The notes beneath the pieces were generated by a model that was given only the letters and a program-made list of their open reading frames with translations, was not told where the DNA came from and made no database searches. DNA of 64,000 nt from Chrysomallon squamiferum. Taxonomy: Eukaryota > Mollusca > Gastropoda > Neomphalida > Peltospiridae. Positions 22,921 to 34,450 of this stretch are shown here, one piece after another; within the stretch, counting starts at the first letter, position 1; every line of letters starts with the position of its first letter. The translations under genes were made by a program, and so were the position numbers. The stretch is from assembly GCA_012295275.1 (NCBI GenBank), contig CM022676.1, positions 18,217,857-18,281,856 of the forward strand. The letters are read 5' to 3'.

Positions 22921-23011
22921 GCCAAATTTCATCACTGGCAGAGATTTTCAGAAAGTATATGGAGAAAATGTTCCAAATGAATTTAAAGAACCATTTTATG
23001 AAAAATCAGAT
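22921..23011 (+). pseudogene. CAMSAP: CAMSAP exon 2, copy B
   Basis: Acceptor TTTTTCAG, donor GTGAGT. AKFHHWQ in one frame, then RDFQKVYGENVPNEFKEPFY in the next. The family has AxLxWxxxKAYG then IPEDLxDPFY. Confidence 0.85.
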
Positions 23012-23574
23012 GTGAGTGAAATATTTTATAAATTTCTATCTTTCAAGATTTATGTTCTAATTATTAAAGTTATTACATGCATTGCTGTTTTGTTTTAATT
23101 ATCTCTAGTTTCTTACTTTATATAAACCTTAGAATTATTTCATCAAAAAAAAAAAAAAATATATAGGATCAGAAAATTGTCTATGTTTCCTCTCATGACA
23201 CTTTTTTCTAAAGTACAGGTCAGCTAGTCATTAATGGAATAAAATTAAAAATATATTATTGCATGACTCTTTAAAAACAAATTATCTCATTTCTTCAAAA
23301 CATGTGTTTAATACAAAAGCAAATATACAATAGCTATATATATATATATACGTTCTTAAATAAGACATTAATTCCTTCTTTTTCTTATTAACATATAACA
23401 TATTATACTTGTTATAATCAATAATAGATGAAAATGATTGCAACTACTACTACTTGGATTATTACTGCTGTTGTTATTGTTGTTGATGTTAAATTTTTTT
23501 TTTATCTTCATCATTATTATCATTATTATTAGTCCTGTTATTGCTGTTATTATGATGATGATGATATATTACTG

Positions 23575-23666
23575 TGTTGCACGGTAACCATCTGATCAAC
23601 AGTCTTGTGTCAAGTAATGTGTAGTCTGTGTTAGAATGTTTTCAGAAATCTCTCAGCACAGACAAG
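23575..23666 (+). pseudogene. CAMSAP: CAMSAP exon (degraded), copy B
   Basis: Donor AAG|GTATGT. Mixed frames give LINSLVSSNV and CSLC then NVFRNLSAQ, resembling the family segment around ELYCRVC. Acceptor uncertain; at least one stop. Confidence 0.5.
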
Positions 23667-23918
23667 GTATGTAACTATGTTAGTTTATTAGTTTATGTGT
23701 ATGTGTGAGAGAGAGAGACTGGATGTATCTGTGTGTATCTGTGTCTTCATCAATTTCATACATAAATAAAAATAAGTGAAATATTGAGAGATGATAATAA
23801 CCAGAGAAAAATGCATTTTTCAGACAAATGGAGATTGATAAAAATATCATGTTGTTATTAAAATTACTAAACTTTATATTTACGATTGAAGTTAAATATT
23901 TTACGTATCTCACTGCAG

Positions 23919-24017
23919 TATTGTTCAGTGCTGTCTAGAAAGTGAATTTACATCAAGGAGAAGGATGAATCAGCTGTTACAGAAACCATTCTCATGTAGT
24001 CTGCACCATTCTCAGTT
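23919..24017 (+). pseudogene. CAMSAP: CAMSAP exon (RKGIY), copy B
   Basis: Acceptor CTGCAG, donor GTT|GTGAGT. VLSRK, then TGA (23943-23945) in place of the family's Gly, then IYIKEKDESAVTETILM, TAG (23997-23999), SAPFSV. Both stops are single-base changes from the expected codons (GGA, CAG). Confidence 0.9.
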
Positions 24018-24253
24018 GTGAGTTTATTTTATATTTGTGTCTTAGATATTAAAATAAATTTTGTAACAGTTCTTTATTCATTATAAAACAGCATAATAAT
24101 AATCAGTGATCTGTCATTGTTTTGTAAATTATTTTTATTATTATCATTATAAGGATTATGCATTACTCAGAAAATTGAAATTTTTATTTATTTATTTATA
24201 GCTGTTTATTTATTATCTGTGTTACTATTTTATTCATTGTCATTTTTTTTCAG

Positions 24254-24339
24254 AATGCACATATTCCTCTAATTGATGTGCTGATGATGACATAAACCAG
24301 TGAAGTTGTTTCAGCAGAACATGCTGTCCAAGCCATGAG
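24254..24339 (+). pseudogene. CAMSAP: CAMSAP exon (AHMAMVDALM), copy B
   Basis: Acceptor TTTTTTCAG, donor GTAAGC. NAHIPLIDVLMMT, TAA at 24293-24295 where the family has Tyr, then TSEVVSAEHAVQAMR. The previous exon joins in phase. Confidence 0.9.
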
Positions 24340-24847
24340 GTAAGCTGTAGTTTTTATTTATATTTACATTTATATTTATATTTATATTTTATTGATATTT
24401 TTTGTTTATTTATTAAATACATAAATTAAATTTAAAAAAATAGAGAAATTGAAAACCTCTTTTACTAAAATGAGATTATTTGGCTATGTTAAAGTTTATT
24501 TATTTTATTCAGTTAGTTTATTGGAAAGTATCACTTTATGATCAATTGTATTTCAGTTCAGAGGTCAATGACAAGCTGTATTTAAAAGCTTTGATCCTTC
24601 AACTTTGAATATTAAATGATTGATGAATTATGATGATGCATTTAAACATATGAATGAGAGAGAGGGAGAGGTTTAGCATAGATGTAATCTGTTCATGTAT
24701 CTGATTGCATAGTGACCTTGCAGTATGAGTCATGTCCATAACTCACTTTCAGTTTAGCTTCCATGTAAAGAGCAAAGCTTGTATTGTAATAGGTCAAGGA
24801 AGGGAAGTAACTGCAGCTCTAGAACTTATAAACACTTTATTTGGATA

Positions 24848-24963
24848 TATAATATATGCACATTTACTTTAAAACGTGTTCCATCAGGCACTGAGGATAC
24901 AGTTATTTTCTGGTTAAATAAAGTTTGTACTGCTGCCATTGGTAAAGAGATAAATCTGAGCAG
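24848..24963 (+). pseudogene. CAMSAP: CAMSAP exon (FWINKV), copy B
   Basis: LKRVPSGTEDTVIFWLNKVC then TAAIGKEINLSR, open, ending at AGCAG|GTGAAT. The family has LEDAMVFWINKVN. No convincing acceptor precedes it, so the acceptor may be lost. Confidence 0.85.
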
Positions 24964-25299
24964 GTGAATTTGAATTTGGTTTCTTACATATTTCTCATTT
25001 CATTTTGTCCCCTAATCAGGAAATCGTGCTAATGAAGTTTAATTTAATATATGAAAGATGCAGTTTGTAGATAATTTATCATTGAACAATATGTACATAA
25101 ACACAAATTACATTAGTAACTTTTAACACATCCACACTTCCATCAGGCCTTGTACATTTCACTCATGTGTTTTTCTGTTAACACACAGACACCAACTCCC
25201 TGCCATTCATTCATATAAATGTGATTATTTTGTTGTAAAATTTTATTTCCATATTATTAAAAAAAAAAAGGAAGTTTCATATTTCATCAGTATTTTTTT

Positions 25300-25689
25300 A
25301 AAATGTTTAACTTTGCTGTTACCAGACTGGAACTACCAGCCCCCTTCACACAGTGTCACTGTTCCTGTGATGACAGACATACTAAAAGATGTAGGAGATG
25401 GATGTACAGTTCCTGTTGTTTGAAGTTTCTTTTGTCTGCAGACTCTCAGTTTTCATGGTTTAATAAAACAATTTTTGCAAATAAAATAATAAATCAGATG
25501 ATAAATTTTAAAATTTTTGATATATTAAATTGCTCAATTTTAATAAAAAAGAGAGGCATTGTTTTTATCAGTTTTTAAAAAAATGTTTAATATTTCTGTA
25601 ATCGACAAACTGGTAATTTAGTATTAGATCACTGTTTTCCTGGGATGACAGACATATTAAAAGATGTAGAGACAGATCTACAGTTCTCT

Positions 25690-25731
<42 letters not shown>

Positions 25732-25830
25732 ATCTCTTTGTTTCTCAAATAAAATCTAATCTCTCTTTTTGCAAATAAAATAATAAATAGATGGTAATTT
25801 TAAAATTTAGATTTATTTGTTTATCTCCAG
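25300..25830 (+). repeat. decayed tandem duplication of a CAMSAP exon
   Basis: About 280 bp including the exon at 25326 is repeated at 25579-25800. The second copy again has MTDILKDV (25644-25667) and the following intron bases TTTTTGCAAATAAAATAATA. A (CT)n array (25690-25730) has grown inside the second exon copy. Confidence 0.8.
25326..25430 (+). pseudogene. CAMSAP: CAMSAP CH-domain exon (LLKDVCDGC), copy B
   Basis: Acceptor GTTACCAG. TVPVMTDILKDVGDGCTVPVV, TGA (25421-25423), SFFCLQ. The family has LLKDVCDGCxIAxxIxFYCP. Confidence 0.85.
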
Positions 25831-26303
25831 ATATATCTTTGAAGGATGGATTAGGATTAGCTAATTCTTTATGTAATCTTCGCCTCATCAAAGCATTCTG
25901 TGAACAGCTTCTTACCATCAACTTTTTCCACTTCACCTACGAGGATCTTCTGTAAAAATGAGATCTTATACAAGAAAACCTGTCAGCCTTTCTCACAGAG
26001 CTGGTCTTCTGTAAACACGAGATAGCGTACAAGAAAACCTGTCAGCCTTTCTCACAGAGCTGATCTGTAAACACGAGATAGCGTACAAGAAAACCTGTCA
26101 GCCTTTCTCACAGAGCTGATCTTCTGTAAACATGAGATAGCTTACAAGAAAACCTGTCAGCCTTTCTCACAGAGCTGATCTCCTGTAAACACGAGATAGC
26201 GTACAAGAAAACCTGTCAGCCTTTCTGACAGAGCTGTTCTTCTGGATTCAAATGATAAAACTGATAGAGACAGGACAGCTTCTGAATGGTCAGGAAGCAG
26301 AAA
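25831..26303 (+). pseudogene. CAMSAP: CAMSAP CH-domain exon with internal minisatellite, copy B
   Basis: Acceptor TATCTCCAG. ISLKDGLGLANSLCNLRLIK, AFCEQLLTINFFHFTYEDLL, then TAA. It matches the family stretch ending LTFEDLLYTP. Five 59-bp units follow, and the exon ends with TELFFWIQMIK before the GTAAGT donor at 26304. Confidence 0.9.
25948..26240 (+). repeat. 59-bp exonic minisatellite, copy B (5 units)
   Basis: Units end in CCTTTCTCACAGAGCTG at 25948-26008, about 26067, 26123, 26182 and 26240; one unit is shorter by 3 bp. Each encodes QENLSAFLTEL in one of its frames. Copy A retains a bit more than two. Confidence 0.9.
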
Positions 26304-26733
26304 GTAAGTTTTGTGAGAGTTTTTACTTATGATTCCGAATTTTTTTTAAACAAAATACATGCTGCAAATCCCAAATTGTATTATATCTTTTATTATATGA
26401 ATTTATGAAATTTCTTATTTGTAATGTTCAGTTTTAGTGTGGATACTGACATATGCCTTTATCTATGTAAATACATTTTTATTATATAAAATGGATGATT
26501 ACAAGCTTTGTAAAGATCCTTATATAATGGTCAGTATTTAATAAGGCTACCAATAAAGAAAGTTAATATTAAAGGACTTTTTAAATGATTGGATTGCAGT
26601 CAAATTTTACAAACCTTACATCAGACAGTTTATATTGCAAGGTTTATTGTTATTTTTATTAAATACTGGCAGTGCAGTTTAAAATATGAAGATACTACAG
26701 GGTTTATTATTATTTTTATTCATTTTAATTCAG

Positions 26734-26867
26734 CATCTCGCAGTGGTAATGGGAGGTCAAGTGTCACAAAACACCAAGTACCCATTAGCAACACAACAAA
26801 ACAGCTTTCACAAAACTGAGTGAAGATTCACCAGTACTCCAGAACTAAACAAACCAAACTCTACACT
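26734..26867 (+). pseudogene. CAMSAP: CAMSAP internal exon candidate, copy B
   Basis: Acceptor TAATTCAG, donor GTAAGT. SGNGRSSVTKHQVPISNTTK then QLSQN and TGA. Low complexity Ser/Thr/Asn sequence; assigned by position between CH and CKK exons, not by similarity. Copy A counterpart at 2675-2808 has the same TGA. Confidence 0.5.
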
Positions 26868-26898
26868 GTAAGTATTCACTTAATTCATTTTAAATTTG

Positions 26899-27045
26899 TA
26901 GTGATGATAGACTGGCTCAGTGGTTAGAGTACATGATTAAAATTTGATGGGTTCTAGGGTCAGTCCTACGTGGAGGACTAATAAAGTTGTTTACCAATCT
27001 AGCTGCTGATTCATGCCTGATATTGCTAAGATCAAGGTATGTGTT
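26899..27045 (+). mobile_element. possible tRNA-derived SINE, copy B
   Basis: Same A-box-like TGGCTCAGTGG (26911-26921) and B-box-like segment as at 2846, in the same intron. Confidence 0.45.
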
Positions 27046-27380
27046 TTGTTAGCAGTGGAAAGATGTATATTAAAAAACAGATTTTTAGTTTCTTGTTTAA
27101 AAAGGGTGTCAGTTCATGTTGCAGAAACAGGTTTTCTTTTTCATTAGCTGTATTGTTCTTTATCTTGTAAAATGCAAAGAACTAGTAAAAACAAGCTGTG
27201 TATGTTCTTAAATAAAATATTTCTTCTTTATTTCATATTTGGTATATTTTAGTAACATTTATATTTATTAATAATTAGGTTATATTTTATTTTTCAAATA
27301 TACTGATTTGTTTTTTGATTCAGAATTTATATTTATATTTTGGTAAACCTCTTTATTTTTTTTTTTTATTACTTTTTCAG

Positions 27381-27472
27381 ACACATACAACAAACCAGAC
27401 AAATGTTATCTAAACTTCAGAATGGGACACACACAGACAGCAGAACAGACAGAGAAGTTTCTAAAAAGACTG
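27381..27472 (+). pseudogene. CAMSAP: CAMSAP internal exon candidate, copy B
   Basis: Acceptor CTTTTTCAG, donor GTATGA. One frame stays open: HIQQTRQMLSKLQNG then THTDSRTDREVSKKT, plausibly a coiled-coil/linker piece. Copy A (3526-3607) lacks about 10 bases and is out of frame. Assigned by position. Confidence 0.45.
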
Positions 27473-27589
27473 GTATGAAAAACACACACATTAACTTATC
27501 TGCTTAACTATCAATTCACTTTCTTCTCAGTTTTTGTGTTGCGTGTATTCTCAATACAGAGTAAGAAAAGCAGATTAGTACAAGGAAAG

Positions 27590-27990
27590 TCTACAATAAG
27601 TAAAGTAATTGTAGTATACAAATATACTGATAACTTAGAATACAATAATAAGTGAAGTAATTGTAGTGTACAAATATACTGATAACTTAGAATACAGTAA
27701 TAAGTGAAGTAATTGTAGTATACAAATATACTGATAACTTAGAATACAGTAATAAGTAAAGTAATTGTAGTGTACAAATATACTGATAACTTAGAATACA
27801 GTAATAAGTAAAGTAATTGTAGTGTACAAATATACTGATAACTTAGAATACAATAATAGAATACAGTAATAAGTTAGTGTATAATAAGTAAAAGTAATTG
27901 TAGTATACAAATATACTGATAACTTAGAATACAATAATAAGTAAAGTAATTGAAGTATACAAATATAACTGATAACTTGAATACAATAAT
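27590..27990 (+). repeat. ~52-bp tandem repeat, about 7 units
   Basis: Expanded version of the two-unit array at 3730-3835, with units ACAAATATACTGATAACTTA. Confidence 0.85.
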
Positions 27991-29074
27991 AAATCCTTTA
28001 CAAATCTTATGAATACAATTTTTTCTTCTTCTTATATTTTTGTTATTATTTTTGTTTATTTATTTGTTATTCCTTACTTAGAATCTAAATTTTTTTCTAT
28101 CATAACATTATTAATCTAAGTAAAAAAAGTTCTAAAAAGACAAATATACCACTTTTTTTTACACTAATTATTTTCAGTCTTCCATCAGGTTTTATTTTCC
28201 ACAATCAATATATTTTATCTTATGATTTGTTTTATTGATAAATTAAAATAAAAAAATTGATTTAAAATGTTTTCTAAATTTTTTAAACCCATTATTAATC
28301 TTCACAAATCCTCCTTATTATCAGTATATCTAGATTCATAATGAGGTTTATTTTGCATTTCTTATATTTTTGCAGGGCTGTTATAAAATAAAAAGGAAAA
28401 AAATGTTTTTTTTTCATCCTCCTTATTATTTTATTTTTAAATTTGTTTGCAGGTTGTGTTTTGGTTATTTGCAGGTTGTCTTTTGGTTAAATTAGCTTGT
28501 TCACTATTAATTATTATTGTCTAAACCAAATTAAGCCATTGGTTAATTAAATGAAGCAGAAATATTGAAATATGGTTTTCTTAGATCTTTAAGCTTTAGC
28601 AGGAATTATTCATTATATTCGATTTTCTTATTATTCTTTGTTTTTGAAAGACATACTTAGTTTTTATAATTGATTTGTTTTTTGTTTATTTTTATTTTAT
28701 TCAAATTGCAACATAATTTTTTAAGTTTTTATAAGAGAATTGCCTTTCTGATCTTATCTAATTGATAGATAATTGTTATTTATTGTTAGAAAGCTTTAGA
28801 AATATCTGAGAGGGGAAGTTGCAGAGTTAAATCTATCAAGTAGGTGTGAGTGTCTATAATTGTATTAATTTTATATTGTTGTTTTTACTGAAAAACAAAA
28901 TCAGCATTAGTTACTTCAGAATTTTATATGTAATGTAATTATATTTATTGTTTTACTTTTTATACATTATTGCCATGTTAATACAATTTATTTATCTGTT
29001 TATTGATTTATGGTATATTTATGGATATTTCTATTTATCAGTTTATTAATTTATTTATTTGTTTGTTTATCTAG

Positions 29075-29237
29075 GAACTGGCTGAGTTTGATGTTAAACA
29101 CTTTGTAATTCTGTTCTGTGACGGAGGATGTCAGTACAAAGCTCTGTTTTCTTTCACACCAGAAACTGAAGAATTATCTAAATTTGTTGTGTAGGACCTA
29201 AAGAAGTAACCAATAAAATGATTCATAGGTTTTATAA
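29075..29237 (+). pseudogene. CAMSAP: CAMSAP CKK exon, copy B
   Basis: Acceptor TATCTAG. ELAEFDVKHFVILFCDGGC, QYKALFSFTPETEELSKF, then the same one-base loss as in copy A, giving TAG at 29192-29194; the frame resumes VGPKEVTNKMIHRFYK. Donor GTAAGT at 29238. Confidence 0.9.
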
Positions 29238-29985
29238 GTAAGTACATATTTAATATTTTATAAATAGTTTGGTTATTTCTACATATTTTTATATCAATAA
29301 AACAATTCATAGGTTTTATTAAATAAACAGTTTTGGTTATTTCTACATATTTTTATATCAATAAAACAATTCATAGGTTTTATAAGTAAGTACATATTTA
29401 ATATTTTATAAATAGTTTGGTTATTTCTACATATTTTTATATCAATAAAATGATTCATAGGTTTTATAAGTAAGTACATATTTAATATTTTATAAATAGT
29501 TTGGTTATTTCTACATATTTTTATATCAATAAAATGATTCATAGGTTTTATAAGTAAGTACATATTTAATATTTTATAAATAGTTTTGGTTATTTCTACA
29601 TATTTTTATATCAATAAAATGATTCATAGGTTTTTAATAGTACATATTTAATATTTTATAAATAGTTTGGTTATTTTTCATAATTTTATATCAATAAAAT
29701 GATTCATAGGTTTTATAATAATTTACATATTTAATATTTTATAAATAGTTTTGTTATTTCTACATATTTTTATATCAATAAAATGATTCATAGGTTTTTA
29801 AGTAAGTTATATTTTTTTTATAAATAGTTTGGTTATTTTATACATATTTTTATATCAATAAAATGATTCATAGGTTTTATAAGTAAGTACATATTTAATA
29901 TTTTATAAATAGTTTTGGTTATTTCTACATATTTTTATATCAATAAAATGATTCATAGGTTTTATAAGTAAGCATGTATTTAATA
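29205..29985 (+). repeat. 84-bp minisatellite carrying exon end and splice donor, copy B (~10 units)
   Basis: CATAGGTTTT recurs about every 84 bp from 29225 to 29954. Most units retain the exon-end sequence AATGATTCATAGGTTTTATA followed by AGTAAGTA, that is a consensus-like 5' splice site. Confidence 0.9.
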
Positions 29986-30373
29986 TATTTTATCTGTCAC
30001 ACTAAATATTACCAAAAATACAGTCTTGATAAGAAAGTGTGTTTTTATATTATTTTAAATCTGTCTTTATAAATTTGTACATTCATCAACATGCAGCTCA
30101 TTAATATAATGTAAAATAAATGTTTTTGCAAATTATGTTTTTACTAGTTATTATTATTATTTTTTTAATATAAAATGAAAACATTTTTGGTAAAGATCAA
30201 TACTGACCAAGTGAAATGTAGGTGTTTTTGACAAGATTTAAACAGTTGTGCATGTCAGTGAAAAAAAGAGTATAGCCTATAACAAGACGTTAATCAATAT
30301 ACTTTAGTGGACAACATTGACAATATAAAATGTATCACTATATAATTTCTTATACTTTAAATTCAATTTCTTT

Positions 30374-30377
<4 letters not shown>

Positions 30378-30418
<41 letters not shown>
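30378..30418. repeat. poly(T) tract, copy B
   Basis: About 41 T in the last CAMSAP intron, between the branch region and the final exon. Confidence 0.95.
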
Positions 30419-30420
<2 letters not shown>

Positions 30421-30586
30421 TAGTTTATTAATCACCTAACTGAAATTAACTCTTAAAATTAAAACATTTCAAAAAGAATTTAAGATTGTTTCTGTGTTAC
30501 GGAATTATTTAATACTAATGAGTTATTGTTTTATTTATTAATTGTCATGTAATAAATTAATTAATATTATTTTATTTTTCTGACAG

Positions 30587-30722
30587 ATATAATTATGTGG
30601 CTAAAAGTTTCACTCAAGTGACATCAACAAAACATTTAACTGTGTCCATTGATGCTGTTATTATTAACAATTCTCTCTGGAAGACTGGGAAACCACCAGC
30701 AACATCAAAGAAAGTGTGTTAG
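30587..30722 (+). pseudogene. CAMSAP: CAMSAP last exon (CKK C-terminus), copy B, intact
   Basis: Acceptor TCTGACAG. YNYVAKSFTQVTSTKHLTV then SIDAVIINNSLWKTGKPP and ATSKKVC, TAG at 30720-30722. Open and in phase with the previous exon. The family ends with VDALTIHNHLWQPKRP and a basic tail. Of all CAMSAP exons here this is the best preserved. Confidence 0.92.
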
Positions 30723-31834
30723 GAAGACGTAGATCTCACAACACACATCACCATCATCCTGATGTCATCAGCTGCAAGAGTTGACATTTTACATCGTTGT
30801 CTTGGTTACAATTCTAAATGACAAATGTTTCACAATGCTTTGTTTCAATTCAGGTTTAATCTGCATTTTTAAAAATACTTTAAATTCAAACATGCTGATT
30901 TTAAATATGATAATGAAATATGTTAATTTATTTAAATTCTTGTATATATCAAGAAATGATCAGCTTAAAATAATTAATCATTTTCAGAGCACTCAGATCT
31001 TTAATTCAGAGGATGTGAAATGAAATCTACGATGAGCCCATGATATTTCAAATCACTGTTTGTCAGATATAGCTGCAAGTTCTGTTATGATTATTTTGAA
31101 CATGATTAATTAGGCTGCATCAAAGCTTGTCCTTTTATTTTTATTTTTTTATTTAATTCAAAACTGATTTAATCCTATAAAAATGTGTAACTCTATTTTA
31201 CTTCTTAATTATAAATGACTTATTTATTTAAATAAAAAGTAATATGTTTTATAACTATGGAATTTTCCAGTTGTCTTTTTTTGATGAATTTATGTTCTAT
31301 AGTGCTAAATGTTAAAGAAGAGAAAATATCAAAGTAAAACTTGTGTAAAAGTAAAGTGTATTGATTCAGATCTGAAGTTTCATTTCACTGTCATACTATT
31401 TTCATCCATAATGGATGCATAATGAATATTCATAACTACAGATTATATATAAAACACTTTATTTTTTTTAAAGTATTTTAGTTACCAAATTAGAAACTAA
31501 ACCATATAGAAAACTCTAAAACATATAATTTTGAATTATTTTAGATTGATAATAATATTAAGTACATTAATCTAAAAAACAATGTTATATAGGTGGAGAA
31601 ATATGAGGTTAGCTGATTCAACAAACGTGTATATGTAGTTATAAGTACATAATAACAACAACAACAAAAATAATGAAAATAAATACACAAATAAAAAGTC
31701 AAACAAACAACAGCAAATATAATCCTCTCCTTTAGATCAGCTGAGAATAATTTAAGTGTGTTTTACACTGAACGAGTTGCATGAAGGAAATGTTACTTGT
31801 GGGAACCCTGCACTCTCCATGTTTACAGTTTTAT

Positions 31835-32530
31835 GGTGTTGAAAATAGTTAAGTAGAGAACTGTACACTCCACAGTCTTTGTTACAAAGCTGATTTCAGT
31901 GAGATATACATGTTTATCATTATAACTATTAAAGTTATGGTGTTGAACACACTTAAGTAGAGAACTGTACACTCCACAGTCTTTGTCACAAAGCTGATTT
32001 CAATGAGATATACATGTTTATCATTATAACTGTTAAAGTTACGGTGTTGAACGTACAGTTAAGTAGAGAACTGTTCACTCCACAGTCTTTGTCACAAAGC
32101 TGATTTCAATGAGATATACATGTTTATCATTATAACTATTAAAGTTACGGTGTTGAACGTACAGTTAAGTAGAGAACTGTACACTCCACAGTCTTTGTCA
32201 CAAAGCTGATTTCAATGAGATATAAATGTTTATCATTATAACTATTAAAGTTACGGTGTTGAACACACTTAAGTAGAGAACTGTACACTCCACAGTCTTT
32301 GTCACAAAGCTGGTTTCAATGAGATATAAATGTTTATCATTATAACTATTAAAGTTACGGTGTTGAACGTACAGTTAAGTACAGAACTGTTCACTCCACA
32401 GTCTTTGTTACAAAGCTGATTTCAATGAGATATACATGTTTATCATTATAACTATTAAAGTTATGGTGTTGAACGTACAGTTAAGTACAGAACTGTACAC
32501 TCCACAGTCTTTGTCACAAAGCTGATTTGA
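31835..32530. repeat. 106-bp satellite, 7 units (copy B)
   Basis: Units start near 31848, 31952, 32058, 32164, 32268, 32374 and 32480. Units ending in GTTGAACACACTTAAG and GTTGAACGTACAGTTAAG both occur, as in copy A. Confidence 0.9.
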
Positions 32531-33180
32531 ATGAGAAGGGTGGAACGTTCTTTAGCTGTTTTACTTAGATGACAATTCTTACTTATCATTCGGATAACAG
32601 TGTTTACAGGTTTATAATAAAAGGTTAGGTTTAGTGGTAATTTAAATATCAGTTTATTTTAAAAAAAATAGATTTATGGTTATGATTAGCAGTTTTCTCC
32701 TTGGTTAGATTTATATTTAAATATCTACTTATATCAAAAGGCCTTTGAAATGAAACTTTTGATCAGTGTTAGGATAAATTTTTATTGTATTTCAATAAAT
32801 CCTTAATTTTATCATGTTGCAACAAACAAGTTTATAGCTCGGGTTAGGATGGGGTTAGGGGTAGATCTAGGGCTAGGGTCAGGCTTAGGTTTACGTTTAG
32901 ATCTAGGAGTAGGTTTAGTAGCTATTTATTTGAAGAGAATTAAAAAAAACTTTGAAATTTGTGTATCTGTATGTGTGTTTCTATGGACATATGTAAATAT
33001 GTATATAGTTTAGGATTTTGAATATTCTCTGTCGTATGTACGTCTGATTAGACTGCACACAGACAATATTGGGGAACGCACTGGCTCAGGAAGACAAAAT
33101 CCAGTCACGACCTCGCAAACCTGTCAGATGTCACTGACGAGACTCGTGTGTGTGTGTGTCTGTATGTATCTATTTGTATA

Positions 33181-33217
<37 letters not shown>

Positions 33218-33401
33218 CTGTCTAAATGTATGTCTATATGTGCGTATTTATGTATGAATTCGTATGTGTGTGTGTATATAATTTTATATATATATATATA
33301 TTTATACCTGAAATTATTATCATTATTATTTATTTATTTATTTATTCATGTCATTTTATTTTTCATTATTTTTATTTCTCTATTATTATTATTAATATTA
33401 A

Positions 33402-33432
<31 letters not shown>

Positions 33433-33612
33433 GGATCAGTTTATTTTACAACAACAACAACTATAACATGACAGAAATTCTGTAATGATTAGAATGTAGC
33501 TTACACGTGCACTACGCGTTACACACATCAGAAACAACAAAAATGTCCTAATGTTTTACACTGTGAGGATAAAAAACAAGAAATAATAATAATAATAATA
33601 AATTGTAATAAT

Positions 33613-33614
<2 letters not shown>

Positions 33615-33691
<77 letters not shown>
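33615..33691. repeat. (GA)n microsatellite
   Basis: About 38 GA units in the NHL 3' flank, copy B. Confidence 0.95.
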
Positions 33692-33693
<2 letters not shown>

Positions 33694-34450
33694 AAAACAA
33701 TGTAGTTTACTGTTCATTGTTTCACAACTACTTTGTACTACACAGATTTTATACACATTCTTTATATTTCACATACACACAGACATACAGATAGGTGAAC
33801 ATCAAGAAACAATGTAAATAGTTTTAAAATATAAATGAAATAATGACTGAAAAGTTTAATTTTTATCATGTAAATATTTTATTGCAGTTTTGTTTTATTA
33901 CACTGGAGTATGTAGAAATATATATTTAAATATCACAAGTTTTTTTGAAATAAACTACTTAACAAAATAATAGGAGAGTTTAAATATAAGCTCTCACAGA
34001 CACACATACACATATATATACACACATGCATACACAGATACACATATATATATAAGATGGGGGAATATTTCAAGAGTAAATCAGAGTTTGTCTGAAAGTA
34101 AAATTTATTTGTAATTTAGCAAGTTTAAACTATAAAGTAATTCATAATTAAAAAAACCTTTTCTTTAATGCAAAAATAAAATAAATTAACTAAATTAATA
34201 ACTATACACTAATATATTTTTTAAAAAGAAGTAAATAAAGTATAGAAATTAAGTAAATCAATTACTTTACAAAAAAAATATATTTTAAAGAAGAAGTAAA
34301 TAAAGTAAACAAATTAACTTAATTTATTACTTTAGAATAAATAAATAACTGGTGTTCTCTTTATTTATTAGTTTGTGTAAAGAAAAATGTCTGTCGACTT
34401 TCAACTTCAAAACAGTTAAAGTGAAACCAACTTAGGAGACAGTTTGAAGT

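Larger units (their letters stand above)
22136..30722 (+). pseudogene. CAMSAP: CAMSAP/patronin pseudogene, copy B (near full exon set)
   Basis: An exon-by-exon relic of the microtubule minus-end binding protein. In order: 22136-22398 (YEPDGDIL), 22921-23011 (FQKVYGENVPNEFKEPFYEK), 23575-23666, 23919-24017 (IYIKEKDESAVTETI), 24254-24339 (NAHIPLIDVLMM), 24848-24963 (EDTVIFWLNKVC), 25326-25430 (VMTDILKDVGDGC), 25831-26303 (HFTYEDLL), 26734-26867, 27381-27472, then the CKK domain at 29075-29237 and 30587-30722. The N-terminal exons match the CAMSAP start and CH domain. In-frame stops lie at 22378, 23943, 23997, 24293 and 25421, and there are frameshifts in the second exon and in the CKK. The large central region is missing. 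The last exon is intact. The copy is dead, but splice sites are largely kept, which fits recent decay. Confidence 0.88.
30723..34450. other. intergenic stretch, copy B
   Basis: Close match to 6671-10502. It holds the 106-bp array, GGTTAG-like sequence at 32840-32920, TA/ATT/GA microsatellites and the 3' flank of the NHL copy. No gene seen. Confidence 0.8.

Noticed and set aside
29294-29563. Repetitive frame MYLLIKPMNHFIDIKICRNN on the minus strand
   Set aside because: Antisense of the 84-bp minisatellite, whose length (84 = 28 codons) keeps a frame open by chance.
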